Below, piece after piece: positions 47,030 to 59,425 of a stretch of DNA of 64,000 nucleotides. The notes under the pieces were generated by a model that saw nothing but the letters and a program-made list of their open reading frames with translations, was not told the origin of the DNA and did no database searches. Numbering within the stretch: the stretch's first letter is position 1; each line of letters opens with the position of its first letter. Origin of the DNA: Trichopria drosophilae (Eukaryota > Arthropoda > Insecta > Hymenoptera > Diapriidae); the NCBI GenBank assembly GCA_030407085.1, contig CM059582.1, forward strand, positions 24,193,001 through 24,257,000, given 5' to 3'. The position numbers and the translations under genes were made by a program.

Positions 47030-47890
47030 TAAAATATTCAAAATGGCTTATGTCAAACAATTTTTTTCAAATTTTGGCATTATGGAAATATAGCATTATA
47101 AACCAATTTTCAACTGAACTAGCTATCTTATAAGACGTTTTTAAGTCAAAATTTCTGAATTCAAAATGACTGACTCAAGATGATTGCCGAGGTGTTGTTA
47201 ATTTGTGTACGATCTAACAAAACATCCTTAGCCTAAGATTACTAATGAGTATTGTCAGATTCTTATCAGGAGGAGGTACATGTTTATAGAGAATCATTTT
47301 TTGTTATACATTTCTTTTTCTCTTTAATGATTTTTTTTTTTATTTTTATATAGTGTTTCCATTAATTAAGAAGATACAACTTACAAAATAATCTTAAATG
47401 AGAATAAAATGATACAAAAATGTACTGAAACAAACAAATAAAACAAAAGCAAAAAAGATCAAATACAGAACAAAAGAATCATTCTCTACAAACATGCAAC
47501 TCCTCGCGGTAAGAATCGGAGAACACTGATCAGCTATCAGTGGCTAAGGATGGTTTGCTAGTTATTACATAAATTAGCAACACCGCGGGCATTACCTTGA
47601 GTCAATCAGTTTGAATTTCGAAATTTTGACCTCCAATTCGTAATCAGCAACCTCGAAAACGTACAGATATCAATTTTTCGCATGTCGATAAATTGCTTCC
47701 AAAGTTTGTGAATCCATATTCGCCATATTTGGTCAGCTATTTTGAATTTCGACACTTTTACTTAGATACTTGATCAACATACTCAAAAACATATGATAAG
47801 ATAGATGTTCAGCTAATAAATGTTTAGAATGCTACATTTCCATACTGAAAAAATTTGAAAAAAATTTCGGGAAATATGATGGCTTTGGGA
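47030..47890. mobile_element. Long foldback element
   Basis: The inner arms match as mirrors: left AGATTCTTATCAGGAGGAGG...CATGTTTATAGAGAATCATT (47258-47300); right AGAATCATTCTCTACAAACA...GCAACTCCTCGCGGTAAGAATC (47474-47518). The outer arms also mirror (left TTATGGAAATATAGCATTAT, right ATGCTACATTTCCATA), with a stretch present in the right arm missing from the left. Similar text (AATTCGTAATnnGCAAC, CATTTTGAATT) occurs inside the intronic element at 58643-59425. Confidence 0.7.
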
Positions 47891-47930
47891 TATTCATCAC
47901 ATTCATCTATATACATACACACAATATAAT

Positions 47931-47951
47931 ATATATATATATATATATATA
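47931..47951. repeat. TA microsatellite
   Basis: Uninterrupted run of TA dinucleotides, about ten units, at the right flank of the foldback element. Confidence 0.9.
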
Positions 47952-50900
47952 TTATATTCCGTATTGACATACACATCAATATGCACATTTAACATCTCTT
48001 CGCAATCTCACCTTAATTAGTTTCATAAATACATCTTGTCGTAAGGATATCGTAAATATGAAATGAACTCACAATAACATGAATATATATGAGCGTAGAA
48101 AAAGTTCTTCCAAAGTCGAAAAATTAGAATCGGATAATTGCCACCTAGCGGCAGTTGTACGAAACTTCATAGAATTACAAACTTACACAGACAACACAAT
48201 GGTTGTACAATGACCTTATAAACGTTTTAACGACTTAAATATTCATAATATTGCAATCAACCTTTGAGGAATCATGTAAACATTTATACAACTTGAAAAG
48301 TGTATTCCAATGCAATAAATGTATATGAAGTTTTAAAAACGTTTTAATGATTTGAAGTACATATTACAAGATAAATAACGTTTATGGAGTTGTAAAAACG
48401 TTTCTACATCAAAAAAAGTTGTATAAGCTAATAAAACTTTTTAGTGGTACAATTTTCAAAAATGATAGTTTTAAAAACGTTTGTGCCAGTTATAGAATCT
48501 TATAACTGTGTGCTACTTGGGGATCAACTGTGATGTACACAATTATTAAAAAGAAATCAATAGATAAATAATTAAAAACGAATACAATTTAACAATTGAT
48601 ATAATGAATAGTTAATTATTTTGCAGAACAGTCATTTTGATTTTAGCCTCGATATAATCCTGAGTAATCATTGCTTTCATTGAAATTTCTTAAGACATAC
48701 TCAATTTTAATGCAGAGTAGCGAAACTCTTTTATCAATATGCAATGAAAGTAGAACGGATGAAAGCATTATAAACATGCAAAACGATGGTCTGATATTAA
48801 AAATGAGAATAATTGACAGTGAAAGTATAATTAAACCTCACTGGCTGTTATGTAAAATACATTTATAATTTGATATTAAAATAAATTATAAAAGTATATT
48901 AAATATGACAGTGTCATTTTTTTTTAAATTCGGGCTCTGTAGGGTAATAGTCTTCTAAAAGGAACTAAATAAATTAAGAATTAACCTAAAATTTTCGGAA
49001 TAAGTTCAGCATTAATAATTTCTAACAATTGCAGGTTAATTATCAATTAGTTTCTTTGGCATTCTCCGGGAGAACTTGCATAATTAAAATGAATTTTGAA
49101 AAATTGATTGGGTCATTTTTTATTGATGATTTTTTGTGTTAATTACTATCTTAGTTACTTTACACTCCCCTTAAATTTCATATACCAGTTGGGTCCAAGA
49201 TTTTTTTATTTATTAAGTCGTAGCCAGCTTTCATAACATTTACTTGTTTAATAATAGTATTGATTACTTCATTTATCTTAAATTGATTTATTGGAAGTTC
49301 CGTCTGATATGGCTCGTTTATTATTTTGCTGATTTCGTCTTCTTCTCCTGATTGCTCAGCTGAATGTGGAGCAAATACTTCTTTTGAGTGTTGAACGAAA
49401 GTGTCCCCTTTTTAATAAATAAATAAATTAACAAAAAAGTTCTCAAAATAGTTTGGAACTTGAAAAAAATGTAAAAAATAATTGGTAATATTAATAGTTT
49501 TACAAACATTACACTCCAAAAAAGTATTATTTATTTATCATGTTCTTATCCACTTTACACACCCCTAAATTTGATTTACCAGTCGTCTTTCTTGACTGTC
49601 TATATCACAATAAGAACATCCTGTATTTGGAGTCAATTATGTTTCGAAATAATAAAACCGACGAATTTCCTTACCATAATACTACTAAAGATGTAGGTTT
49701 GTTCTTTTTAAAAAACCTATTAGATTTGATGACACTAATAAATAAATAAAAAAATTATTTTGGATCTTGGAAAGAACAACTAACCACGTGGTAACCCAAA
49801 AAAATATTATCCAACTATACTGTAAATAAATATTTCTAATGAGAATAAATAGAAAAATAGAGAAGTAAAGTATATTTTTTTCGAAATTTTGTAACGATTG
49901 ATGTATTTGACCATCTGATGTTTTTATGAAAACGTTATTTTGAACATCCCTAAAGTCTTATTTCTTCTTGTCTTGGTGCTAGCAAAGACCACAGTTGGAA
50001 CTAATTTTAGTCTTATGATAAATTCGTTTTATAAACTCATAAAATATCTTAAAAAATATTCGAAATATAGAACAGCTTATAAAAATGAAATTTCTGTATA
50101 TGAAAGAAATTCCAGTCAGAGTTAAATTCCCAATGATAATTCCATATTTACAAATATTTTCTCCTAAATTCCTACGTTTAGTAATTGTGGTTAGAAGGAA
50201 ATTGCACCACTTTACACTTTTTACAACACAATGCATAATGCATTAAAAAAATCAGGACATTTTTGAAACGTTATAATTTTACCACCTCTGCGACAATGAA
50301 AACGAAAGGATACAATGTATTGCGACATGGCGAGTGAAGTCGAAAAAATTTAAATTCTTCCGTTGAAAGAAGATGGTATAATGCTCTTCTCGAAGTTTGA
50401 GATATAAACGATTCTATATACTACTTCAAGGCCACCAAGGCAGGCCTATTACTTCAAATTATCTGACCCGTTTTTTCGACGGTATTATGAAGTCACCATT
50501 ATAAAATTATTGAGTGAATACATACGAAGGACAGGCTAATTTCGAAGGGTTTCCTAAATTCTATTTTAATTTTAGGATCCAAAATTTGTTAGAAATAAAT
50601 TACATGTTTAATAAGTGTTGAACAAATAAACAGATTTCGTTGCGGAATACAGCATTTTAAATATTCTTTGAAAGATGGTATATATTGAAAAAGGTAGTTT
50701 TAGGACGTTGAATATTATTTTGTTATTTTCATCTTTATTGATATTAATTACATTACAAAATTTAAAAAAAAAACAACAAAAAGTAGTAAAGAATGATATA
50801 AAAAGATTTAAATTTAGTTCGAACTGTACAATAAAAGAATAAGCTCAGAAACAAATAGAAGAAGATTAATTATTTAGCTTTTGTTTATACTTACGTGGTG

Positions 50901-51599
50901 ATAAATACAATTCGTTATCTTTAGAAACAATCTTTGTTTCTAGTATTTCATGGTAATCCATTACAAATTATCGATGAAAAATATAATAGTGTTGTATAAG
51001 GGCTTTTTTATGTTAGTAAATTTTTAACATACTGAGGAAAAAGTTATTTAATAAATTTAACTAAATACCCAGTTTCCCATTTTGTAGTTTTTATAGCTGC
51101 TTGTAGTTCAGATACCAATATGACAGTTGGCTTGATTACATTTTAGTAAAATCAAAGAAATATATTTTAAAAAATGCTAAAGATTTAGTCTCTACTAGGT
51201 AACTTACTATTTAGTTAAATTTATTGAATATTTATCTCATTCTTGTGCTGTACCTGCTAAAAAGCCAATTTTGTTATTTAAAATATCATGCTGCTTGGTG
51301 TGAAATTAATAGAGAATTTATGTGAATAAGACATTCCATACAAATTTAATTTTCCTAATTAATGAAGATGTATTCGGTGTGACTGTTTGATACAGTTTCT
51401 TACGTTAATATTATTTTATTATTATTTAAAAAAATTTTTTTTTGTTATTTAAAATATTTTTGATATTAGTTCGTAATAAATCGTTGTATTATACACTGTT
51501 AATAATGACATTAAATTTAATTTAAAAAAAAAATGGTTAAAAACTGAACAGAAACTGCATAAAAAGTATTCAGACAATTTCGCAAAAAACATCTACATA
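47952..51599. other. AT-rich intergenic sequence with minor repeats
   Basis: No gene seen. At 48225-48490 the motif AAACGTTT(TAA) recurs several times, with two neighbouring segments alike over about 40 bp. The block CACTCCCCTTAAATTTCAT (about 49161) recurs as CACACCCCTAAATTTGAT (about 49557), a 400-bp-spaced direct repeat of unknown origin. Confidence 0.4.
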
Positions 51600-51860
51600 A
51601 TATTACCTAAATTATCGTCTAGGAATTAGTCAAGAAAGTATTTAGGTTGTTCGTGTTCAATATTGTGTATAGATTATCTAAAAACCCATAGAAAAACAAT
51701 CCATGATTTTGTTACATTTTTTATAGAAAACTGGCCACATTTTAAGACACACAAATTGGCCAATTTCTAAGTTTATTTGCAAAAAAAACTAGCTAATATT
51801 TAGACCGAATTTCTACCAGGGCAACTGTACATTAAATAGATGTGTACTGTGAATTTTCCA
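51600..51860 (+). repeat. Dispersed repeat, copy 1
   Basis: Shares order and orientation with 62848-63100, for example ATCCATGATTTTGTT, then AAACTGGCCACATTTTA / AAATTTGCCACATTTTA, then CCGAATTTCTACCA / CCGAATTTTTACCA. The two copies are diverged. Nature unknown; possibly an old mobile element. Confidence 0.6.
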
Positions 51861-53523
51861 TTCGATGCCATGGTTTCATTTTTTGGGAGTATTTATATGA
51901 AACTTTATGGGGAATGACATTAAATTTAAGGTACTTAAATGGCATTTTCTGTGTACATGTAATTTAAGGTCTGACATTAAAAGTCGTTTCTTCCAGCACA
52001 TGTTCAGTAAATTTAAGGTGTTTCCTTCTAATCTAAAGTTATTAGAATTTGATAAGTTAATGATTATATAAACTAAAAAAGAATTAGGCATTAGACGTTA
52101 AAATAAAGTAAAAAGTACTACAGGAATTACTTGTTTATAATGTGTAGAAGTTAATTTATACATTTCTTTCCGTTACACTGAATAATATTCTAACGAACTG
52201 AAACTAATTAAATTCTAGCTGAATAAAAACTACTGTGATTAATTCAATAGGTTCTCAACTGAATTTCATATATAAATCACCATTAGTATCGTAAAGTAGT
52301 TAAAACAGCTAAGAAAGTAGTTAACTGAATGAAATCTTCAAATATTGCGATAGTTTTACTATATATTTTAATTTATTCATCTAGTAAATATTAATTTAGA
52401 TAAAAGTAAAATTAACAATTTCTACACCTTTTGTGTAACTAAAAAAGTAGTTTCTTGTACTAATTTCTCCCCACATAACGAACGGTAAAATTGTCAGGTC
52501 AATTTTTGTTTGTGTAACAAAATTTGTACTTTTTTTAAATGCTTAAAGACAATTACTTCGACTAATGAAATCCTGTCGAGGATCTATTAAATTACAAAGA
52601 ATAGACAGCCTTTGGTTAAATGTATTATAACTTTCAGCGCCTTTATTGGCCAGCTTCTGTACGAGAAATTTTAAAAATAGGTACAACATAAGTAGAATGC
52701 ATTTGTATCCAGTGTAATAAACCTCACTTTAACAAAAACGACGTGTGCTAAACATAAATGACAGATTTTTAATAATAAAATTCTGGAATTATTTAAAAGT
52801 AAAAAAAAATGTTATGGAGTGTCGATAAAATATTTTTTCACGAGCACCGGGCACTTGATTGATTTAAAATATGATGACAAATTACGTTACGGTATATATG
52901 CGGGTAAATCCACCGGACTGGTCGATTTGTCATGTCGAAAATTGAACTATTATATGTATTCTGCAGTATAGCCCGACAAAATCTAAACACTTAGGAAATG
53001 TAAAGCAGTATTGTGAAACCCGTGTGGGCATTTTTCTAGCCTTAAAAAATATTAATATTATAAATATCAATATAAATATACTATTTCTATCGTTCGAAAT
53101 AAGTTTATAATTATAAGATAAATTTTAACTTTTAATATGTAAAAGGACGGTTACTAGCAAGATACATTTTATATATGTTAATCACAATTATATCAAGCTG
53201 ATAGAAAATGCATATAAAAATGTTCAATTTAATTAAATCGATAGAAAATAAAATATTTTTATAAACGTAGAAAAATATCATATTGTTCTTATAGTTATTG
53301 GAAGAAAGCATAAATTATTTGTTCAGATTTTCTTTCTCTTTTCTTATAACCGGTGTTATTTTCAATGTACAGTGATGTATATAAAATATTAAATATCTAT
53401 TTCTTATATCGATTTTAGCTAATTATGTATACTAAATGTGTGCGTTTAATTTTAATTTTTAATTATTTTAATTGCGTTATTTTTATAATTTGTTTTTATG
53501 ATCTGTGTACTTTATATGTATTT
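51861..53523. other. AT-rich intergenic sequence
   Basis: No gene recognised. The last 120 bases may belong to the 3' UTR of the LINE suggested by the hairpin at 53524-53567. Confidence 0.4.
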
Positions 53524-53567
53524 TGAGGGCGACTTCGCCCGTAAATAAATATATAATAATAATAATA
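53524..53567 (+). mobile_element. Possible LINE 3' end: GC hairpin plus TAA-rich tail
   Basis: A GGGCGACTTCGCCC hairpin (53527-53540) is followed by GTAAATAAATATATAATAAT and more AAT units. A GC hairpin directly before a short A-rich or microsatellite-like tail is common at the 3' end of insect non-LTR elements. No coding part of such an element was found upstream. Confidence 0.35.
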
Positions 53568-54050
53568 TCCCATACGTTTATACTTTGGGACTTACTTCGG
53601 AAACCAGACCTAAGTACTTGCGAAGTCAAGCACCTCAATGCGTAGCAACCTGGTGGCAAAAATTTGAAATGAATTCATGTGTAATGTAGAACCTAATAAA
53701 TAGTACACAAGTAATTTAGGTCATGTAAAAAATATAAAAATCTATGTACTTTAAAATTGTTATTTTCTTTGATTGTTTATACAATAAGTTCAATTGAGGA
53801 AAGGTAGGATTTACCGTTAGACATTTTATAAATATTACAAGTCGACGATGATGTTGGAATTTTCACTAGAAACCGTAAATAAAAAATGACTGAATCGATT
53901 TTTCAATATTCGGGACTCTATAAGGAGAATTCTAACAACTACAGATGGATCCTACAAAATTCCCAAGAAATTAATTTAGAACTGATCGTGAATTTTCGGA
54001 AATAAGTAATTTTTATTTATTTCCAAACATTCCCAGTCAGTTATCGATTA
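53568..54050. other. Intergenic spacer
   Basis: No gene recognised between the possible LINE tail and the TA-flanked MITE. Confidence 0.4.
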
Positions 54051-54273
54051 CAGTAGAACTTCACTTTATTGTCCTATTCGGCGTTTTGTCCGACAAATGC
54101 GCATCGTTTCTTGCGCACATTCCTGCCGTATCACCTATCACAGTAGGCACTACACTGGAATTACGAAAAAGGAAGAAAAACTAACATTACCTGCACTAAA
54201 TACGTGAAGGGGAATCCCGCTAATAATGTGAGGGCGCTAACAAAGTTAAGGACAATAAAGTGAAGTTCCACTG
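54051..54273. mobile_element. TA-flanked pogo/Tc1-like MITE
   Basis: Terminal repeats CAGTAGAACTTCACTTTATT and its mirror AATAAAGTGAAGTTCCACTG match at all but one of about 25 positions. TA lies on both sides (54049-54050, 54274-54275). The 223 bp interior is non-coding and GC-richer than its flanks. The CAGTRGA start and TA duplication point to the Tc1/mariner/pogo superfamily. Confidence 0.85.
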
Positions 54274-55287
54274 TAATGTCTTTTGTATTTTTTAGGAAAC
54301 TGTTTATAGTGCTTAGAATTATCCTTAAAGAGAGCCCGCATTTTAAAAAGTCATCTTCTATTAACGACTTTTAGTGAAATTTCCTACCTTACCGCCGGAC
54401 CACTTTAGAACCCCCTTAAGCATTTCGATTATACGGACTAGAAGAATATGTCAATCAAATATTAAATAGATCTAACATAATATTTAGTTAGTTTAACCAA
54501 ATCTTCGATTGTTTTAAGTATGCACTATGTATATAATTTTAAATTTTAAGTGATATACTCTAAAATATTATAAAATTACCTTATTATTAAGAATATAAAA
54601 TTATTATATGATTAAAATGAATTCATCAGAAACCTGAGTACACTCTTCCGAAGTTTTTCACTGGGCTGAATCCAAATCTGGTCGCAGAATTATTCTATCA
54701 CGTAAAAATGTTAAGATGTCCTAACTGAAAGTGCAAAAAACGAAAATCATTACAGCGCGTTAACAAAAACTTCGACAACTCGAAGAAAAGAATCGAATCG
54801 GAATTACTAAAAGAACATTCGAAAACTGATGAATAGCACGTCAATTGATTTTGTTAAATTACCAATAAAAATGTTGTGCGAACATAAAAACTTACTGAAA
54901 ATCGACAAAACCGGTGATTGTTGTACTTTTAGGTTAGTATATCTTAAAATCTTACCATGATAGAACAATTCTGCCAGCAGATTTGGATTCACCGTATCGA
55001 AAAATTCATCTGGGTATGGAGATCAGCCTTATTTTGTTGCTCTGTATAATTTGTCAGAATCGATAGCCAAAAAGTGCAAAAAACTCTCTTGATTAAAATA
55101 TTCCTGAATATATTAAAAAAAACTCTTGCATACGGATTCGATTACCGTTTATTTTCTTGTATTTTTATTATACGCGATAATGTCATTACACCGTATGTCT
55201 TAATATATGAAAATTACATACAAAATAAGTTGTATCGTTTATAAATTCGGGAACAGAAATATTCATCGGAATTTTGAAGACAAATCT
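54274..55287. other. Intergenic sequence, no gene seen
   Basis: No coding similarity recognised. The 8-bp duplication ACAAATCT (55280-55287) of the following element closes it. Confidence 0.45.
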
Positions 55288-55982
55288 GGGTGCACCTCAA
55301 AAACCCGACAAATAAAAAAACAGACGCTTCAAAAAACAGACATTTCAAAATACAGACATTCAGAAACAATACTGGAAGTTAATTTCAAGGTCATAAATGT
55401 TTGACTAATAGATTCATTATGTAGAACATTTGAAGGTCAAATACCCCTTCTGGGTTATGAGGGACATTTAGAACTCAATAATTAACTGCAGTTTCAGTAT
55501 ATGGGGTGCACATCAAAATCCCGAAAAAAAACGCAAGACAGACATTTAAAAAAAAAAAACATTTCAAAATACTGAAATAATGAAAATATAACTAATGATG
55601 GACTTAAAAATATAATATGCTTAATAAAATAATAATAATGTGCTTAAAAATAAACCGGGGGTCAGACTGATTTCACCTTCAAAATTAACCCTTTGGTCGA
55701 ACATTGTTTATCTTGAAATGACCTTTCAGTGAAACCACAAAGGCGGTGACCTAAGATAATTGTTTTATGTATAGGGTACGTATCAATCGGAGGTATCTGT
55801 ATTTTGAAATGTCGGGTTTTTTTAATGTCTGTTTTTTGAATGTCGGGTTTTTGAAGCGTACCCGAAACGTCGGGTTCTAGAATGCCGGTTTTTGAAATGT
55901 ATTGTTTTTTAATGTCTGTATTTTGAAACGTCTGGTTTTTGAATATCTTTTTTTTTCATTTGTCGGGTTTTGAGGTATACCC
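55288..55982. mobile_element. GGGTGCACC element with perfect 8-bp target duplication
   Basis: It begins GGGTGCACCTCAAAAACCCG and ends CGGGTTTTGAGGTATACCC. The 8-mer ACAAATCT stands immediately before (55280-55287) and after (55983-55990). The inner arms carry the AAAAAC-GACATT units in head-to-head orientation. Two extra end-like sequences inside (GGGTGCACATCAAAATCCCG at 55504; CGGGTTTTTGAAGCGTACCC ending 55863) suggest a nested or rearranged second copy. A central block is shared with 17160-17683. No coding capacity. Confidence 0.85.
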
Positions 55983-56499
55983 ACAAATCTAGATGCCCAA
56001 GAAGTAAAATGAATATAAGTTTACTTGAGATCTCATCTTATTTCCTGCGAATTCGAGTGCTTTTTTCGAAGTATGAATCCTTTTAAACGGCCTTTGTAAA
56101 AAGTACTCATCTTATTCATGAGTTTAGTCACATTATCCTTTGTTATATTAGGCGTTTTAAAATATGTGAGTAGGAATAATCAATAACACGAATGGACAAA
56201 AGCTTTACCGAAGCGTAAAATCAGTGACAGGTCAAACGTGATAAGGAAGATGGTCGTTTGCAAGAGAGTTCAATAACACATGAGGAGATCTTATTTGTTA
56301 CTTTATTTGATATTGAATTGAGTATATTCAATGTAATAAAATTGTGTTTATAAAATGGCTTTATCAGAATATTATAAAATTTGTTTTAATTTTAGTGATA
56401 AATAATAAGCTAAAGAATGACTAGGGTTGAAAAGAAAGAAAGTAAATTACCTTAGAATATCTGTCTAAACTTGAATTAATAAAAAAGGACTTATCTACA
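55983..56499. other. Intergenic sequence, no gene seen
   Basis: Starts with the right-hand copy of the ACAAATCT duplication. Nothing else recognised. Confidence 0.45.
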
Positions 56500-56663
56500 G
56501 CGAAAAGTGGGTTACCATCAATTCATTAGTAAAATTCTACTAATCTACAAGTAGATATTGACTTTCTGAATTTAGTAGTTTGTAGAATTAGTAATAAATT
56601 AATAGGTATTAGCTTTTTAATAGCAAAAATGATTACTAATTCATTTGGTGACTCACTTTTCAT
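56500..56663. mobile_element. Small inverted-repeat element
   Basis: The left end CGAAAAGTGGGTTACCATCA then ATTCATTAGTAA mirrors the right end (TTACTAATTCATTTGGTGAC then TCACTTTTC). About 164 bp, non-coding; no clear target duplication. Confidence 0.6.
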
Positions 56664-57930
56664 TTTCTAATTTGTAGTTTTTAACTAATTTAGATTTAGA
56701 TCGATGATAAATATGAAGCTGGTTTTAATAAGTATAGTTCTACTAGTACTCTTTAAAAATCTCTTTGAAAATTTCGGTTTTCACAGTATATTACAAAAAA
56801 AACACTTAATTATAATTTCACATTGAATCGAAAAGTTTTATTTAGTCAAACTACAAATTTTTAAAAAAAGATTAAATAATAACTGATTAGGCAGTTAAGT
56901 TAAAACACATTCCCATTTTATTTAGTCAAACTACATATTTTTAAAACAAGAATAAATAAAAACTAAATGGATAGTCAAGTTAAAACACATTCACACATTT
57001 GGAATATGTATTAAGTTAAAGAGTTTCTTTTCTTTTAATAGGTTGAGATTATGTTTCGTAAAGTCTAATTCTTCGCTATTTCAATATAAACTGATTAAAT
57101 TACTATTTTGTGTAATCTGAAGAAATTAATATAAAGCAAATCAAAAGAAACTTCCACTCCAGTTCTAGGAGAAAAATGATGAAGAATAATCTTCAAAAAG
57201 ACTAAAAACTTTCAACACAAAAGATTTACCATTTATTGTTGTGGCTAATAACGACCCAAGTAAATTGTAAATTTCTGTATTTTTATTAAAGATTGATGAA
57301 CTTTCTGTATTGAAGATTGAAGTAAATTACTATATCGGTTTAAAAAAGCTCCAAGCTTTTATTCTCTGCGACAAACGTTACGTTCTATTGTTTTGAATTT
57401 GTCAGTGACTCCATTGAACCTAAACGTAAATTGTCTGTATCAGTCAGACAGTCTAATTCAGGAATATTTCTAGATAATTTAGGCATGTGTCTGTCTAATA
57501 TTAGCTAACCATGGTTTCGCCTATCAACGATTCTTATGCTAAATTTATAATTTCTAATTTAATTCTTCCTCATTTCCAACAAAATACTAACATAAATGTT
57601 TCATGGCTACTGACCCCCTCCAATTTCAAGATACCATAGGTTTCGTATCATATCATTGCATGTATTAACACGTATAACATATATTACTTAATGACTTAAT
57701 TAATAAATTGTATAGTAGGTAATTTGAAAAGAAAATTTTTGTTTAAATTTTGAAAAAGTTCGACGCAATGAATTACTTTGAACAGAAACCCCATTAGAAG
57801 ACAATAAATAAAATGACAAAATAAGGTTCGTATCATACCGTTTTAATACTGGAATAAATATACATTAATTACCAATAAATACTATTTTATGAAAAATCTA
57901 AAAATTATATCTCTATTAACTGCTTAAAAG
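56664..57930. other. AT-rich 3' flank of M13 peptidase gene
   Basis: A 60-bp block (TTTTATTTAGTCAAACTACA with AACTAA and TAAGTTAAAACACATTC) occurs twice in tandem near 56835 and 56916. No further gene seen. The part nearest 57931 should include the M13 3' UTR. Confidence 0.45.
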
Positions 57931-58269
57931 TTAAAAAACTTCACACTTTTTCACTGGATTCATTTTTGATCCAACAGCACAATTGAAATCATCAGCAAAC
58001 TCCTTCATATTGGACAAAGGTCCAATAATGCGGAATTCATTGGGACTGTGTTCATCAGTTATTATCATTTGGAGGAGTCGTTCATGTTTGTATTTTCCGC
58101 ACCACGTGTTTGCTGCACCTAACCAAAACAATTGTTTTCCATTGTACGGTAGTCCAGGCAATTGTTGTTCAACGCCGTGACGTTTTACCCATTCTTTGTA
58201 AGCACTGTAAGCTGTTTTGACACCAACGTTATCTGCAATATTTTCTCCTTGAGTGTTGATGCCATTTAA
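57931..58269 (-). CDS. Neprilysin-like M13 peptidase, last exon
   Basis: Final coding exon (112 codons plus TAA) of a membrane or secreted zinc endopeptidase of family M13, which trims small peptides outside the cell. It opens LNGINTQGENIADN: the Glu of ENIAD is the third zinc ligand and the Asp its partner. LPGLPYNGKQLFWLGAANTW, CGKYKHERLL and DEHSPNEFRIIG follow, including the conserved His (EHSP) and Arg (FR) that contact the substrate. The C-terminus is KKCEVF; most M13 proteins end in C-x-V/x-W, so the terminal Trp is replaced by Phe. The acceptor is TTTTAG at 58271-58270, phase 0. The preceding 1.4-kb intron contains a foldback element. Confidence 0.93.
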   Translation of the reverse strand, partial: LNGINTQGENIADNVGVKTAYSAYKEWVKRHGVEQQLPGLPYNGKQLFWLGAANTWCGKYKHERLLQMIITDEHSPNEFRIIGPLSNMKEFADDFNCAVGSKMNPVKKCEVF

Positions 58270-58642
58270 CTAAAATGTAAATATTAAGTAAGCATTATTT
58301 ATGTTATTCAATCCATTGAATCATTAAAAATGAATTACATGTAAATAAGTAATTTACTAGTTAGTGGTCAATTTGTATTTTAAAGTAGATGTGCATTATA
58401 TTTTCCTGACGTCCTCAGAGTTACTTCAGGTTTGAAAGTTCACTTTTATTATCTTTTTACCTTCCTCAAACCATTGAGTGTCCTCAGGAAAGTAATAGGT
58501 CCTAAGGTAGCTGTGACGTATGGTACTTCTCATTATACATTTAGTTTCTAATTTCAGGTACCCGTCGATTACACAGGTCAACATGGTTTTGTTGTTGGGA
58601 AGCTGTGGGTTATTTTTGACGTAATTTTGTATATAAAATCCG

Positions 58643-59425
58643 AATCCCAAGTAAGAAATGGCACATCACGTCAGGATTTTGAGATATTTGAGGTTATGTA
58701 GAGAAGACACAACATTTTTAGGAGGTTTTCCTTTCGTTGGATCATATAATGGTACTACGCTCTTCTTTAATATGAGATACGCAGAATTCCATTACGACTT
58801 TTCTTCACCAAGATACGCCAATTTAAAATTACGATATACATGTAAACAAATTTACCTTGAAATGCCCTTAGAGAACAAGATCAAGGTCAAATTCAATGTC
58901 ATGAAACCTATATAAATATAAACAACTATATAAAATATATTTATAACTAAAAACACGTTTCAATATTGTGGCGGTTTTTTTACAACTTTTTTATACTTTA
59001 TTATTTATTTAGCCATTTTGAATCGGCCATTTTGAATTAAAAAATGTCAATATCTTGACTTTAAATTCGTAATTGGCAACGCCAAATATCACCAGTAAAA
59101 ATTTCAAATGAAGATACCAGTAAAAAATATCTGTCTCAAAGTATTTAAAGCATATGCTCATGACATTAATGGGATATATCTCGTAATTTCAAAATGGCCA
59201 TAACTTTGTAAAAAAAAATCGTAGGTGATCGAATAAAACCTCATTTAGAAGGGTAAAGGAAGTACTAAAAGATGCAAATAGTACAGAAGACCAACAAAAA
59301 TTGTTGCATCTTGTACGTAACCTGAAACATAGCTAAATAACGCATTTTTCGAGTACATAACCTCAAATATCTCAAAATCCTGACGTGATGGACCAATTCT
59401 GACTTCGGGTTCGGGATCTACGCGC
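58643..59425. mobile_element. Foldback element inside M13 intron
   Basis: Arms of about 60 bp mirror: left CACATCACGTCAGGATTTTG then AGATATTTGAGGTTATGTA (about 58661-58700); right TACATAACCTCAAATATCTC then AAAATCCTGACGTGATGGAC (about 59355-59393). The module CACGTCAGGAT...AGATAT also appears, twice inverted, in the element at 20277-21098. The interior includes text like that of the foldback at 47030-47890. No coding capacity; the 85-codon frame at 58658-58915 is a by-product. Confidence 0.7.

Noticed and set aside
53570..53660. 5S rRNA-like or 5S-derived SINE sequence
   Set aside because: A few words (CGAAGTCAAGCA) recall 5S rRNA, but the rest does not align and no internal control region is recognisable.
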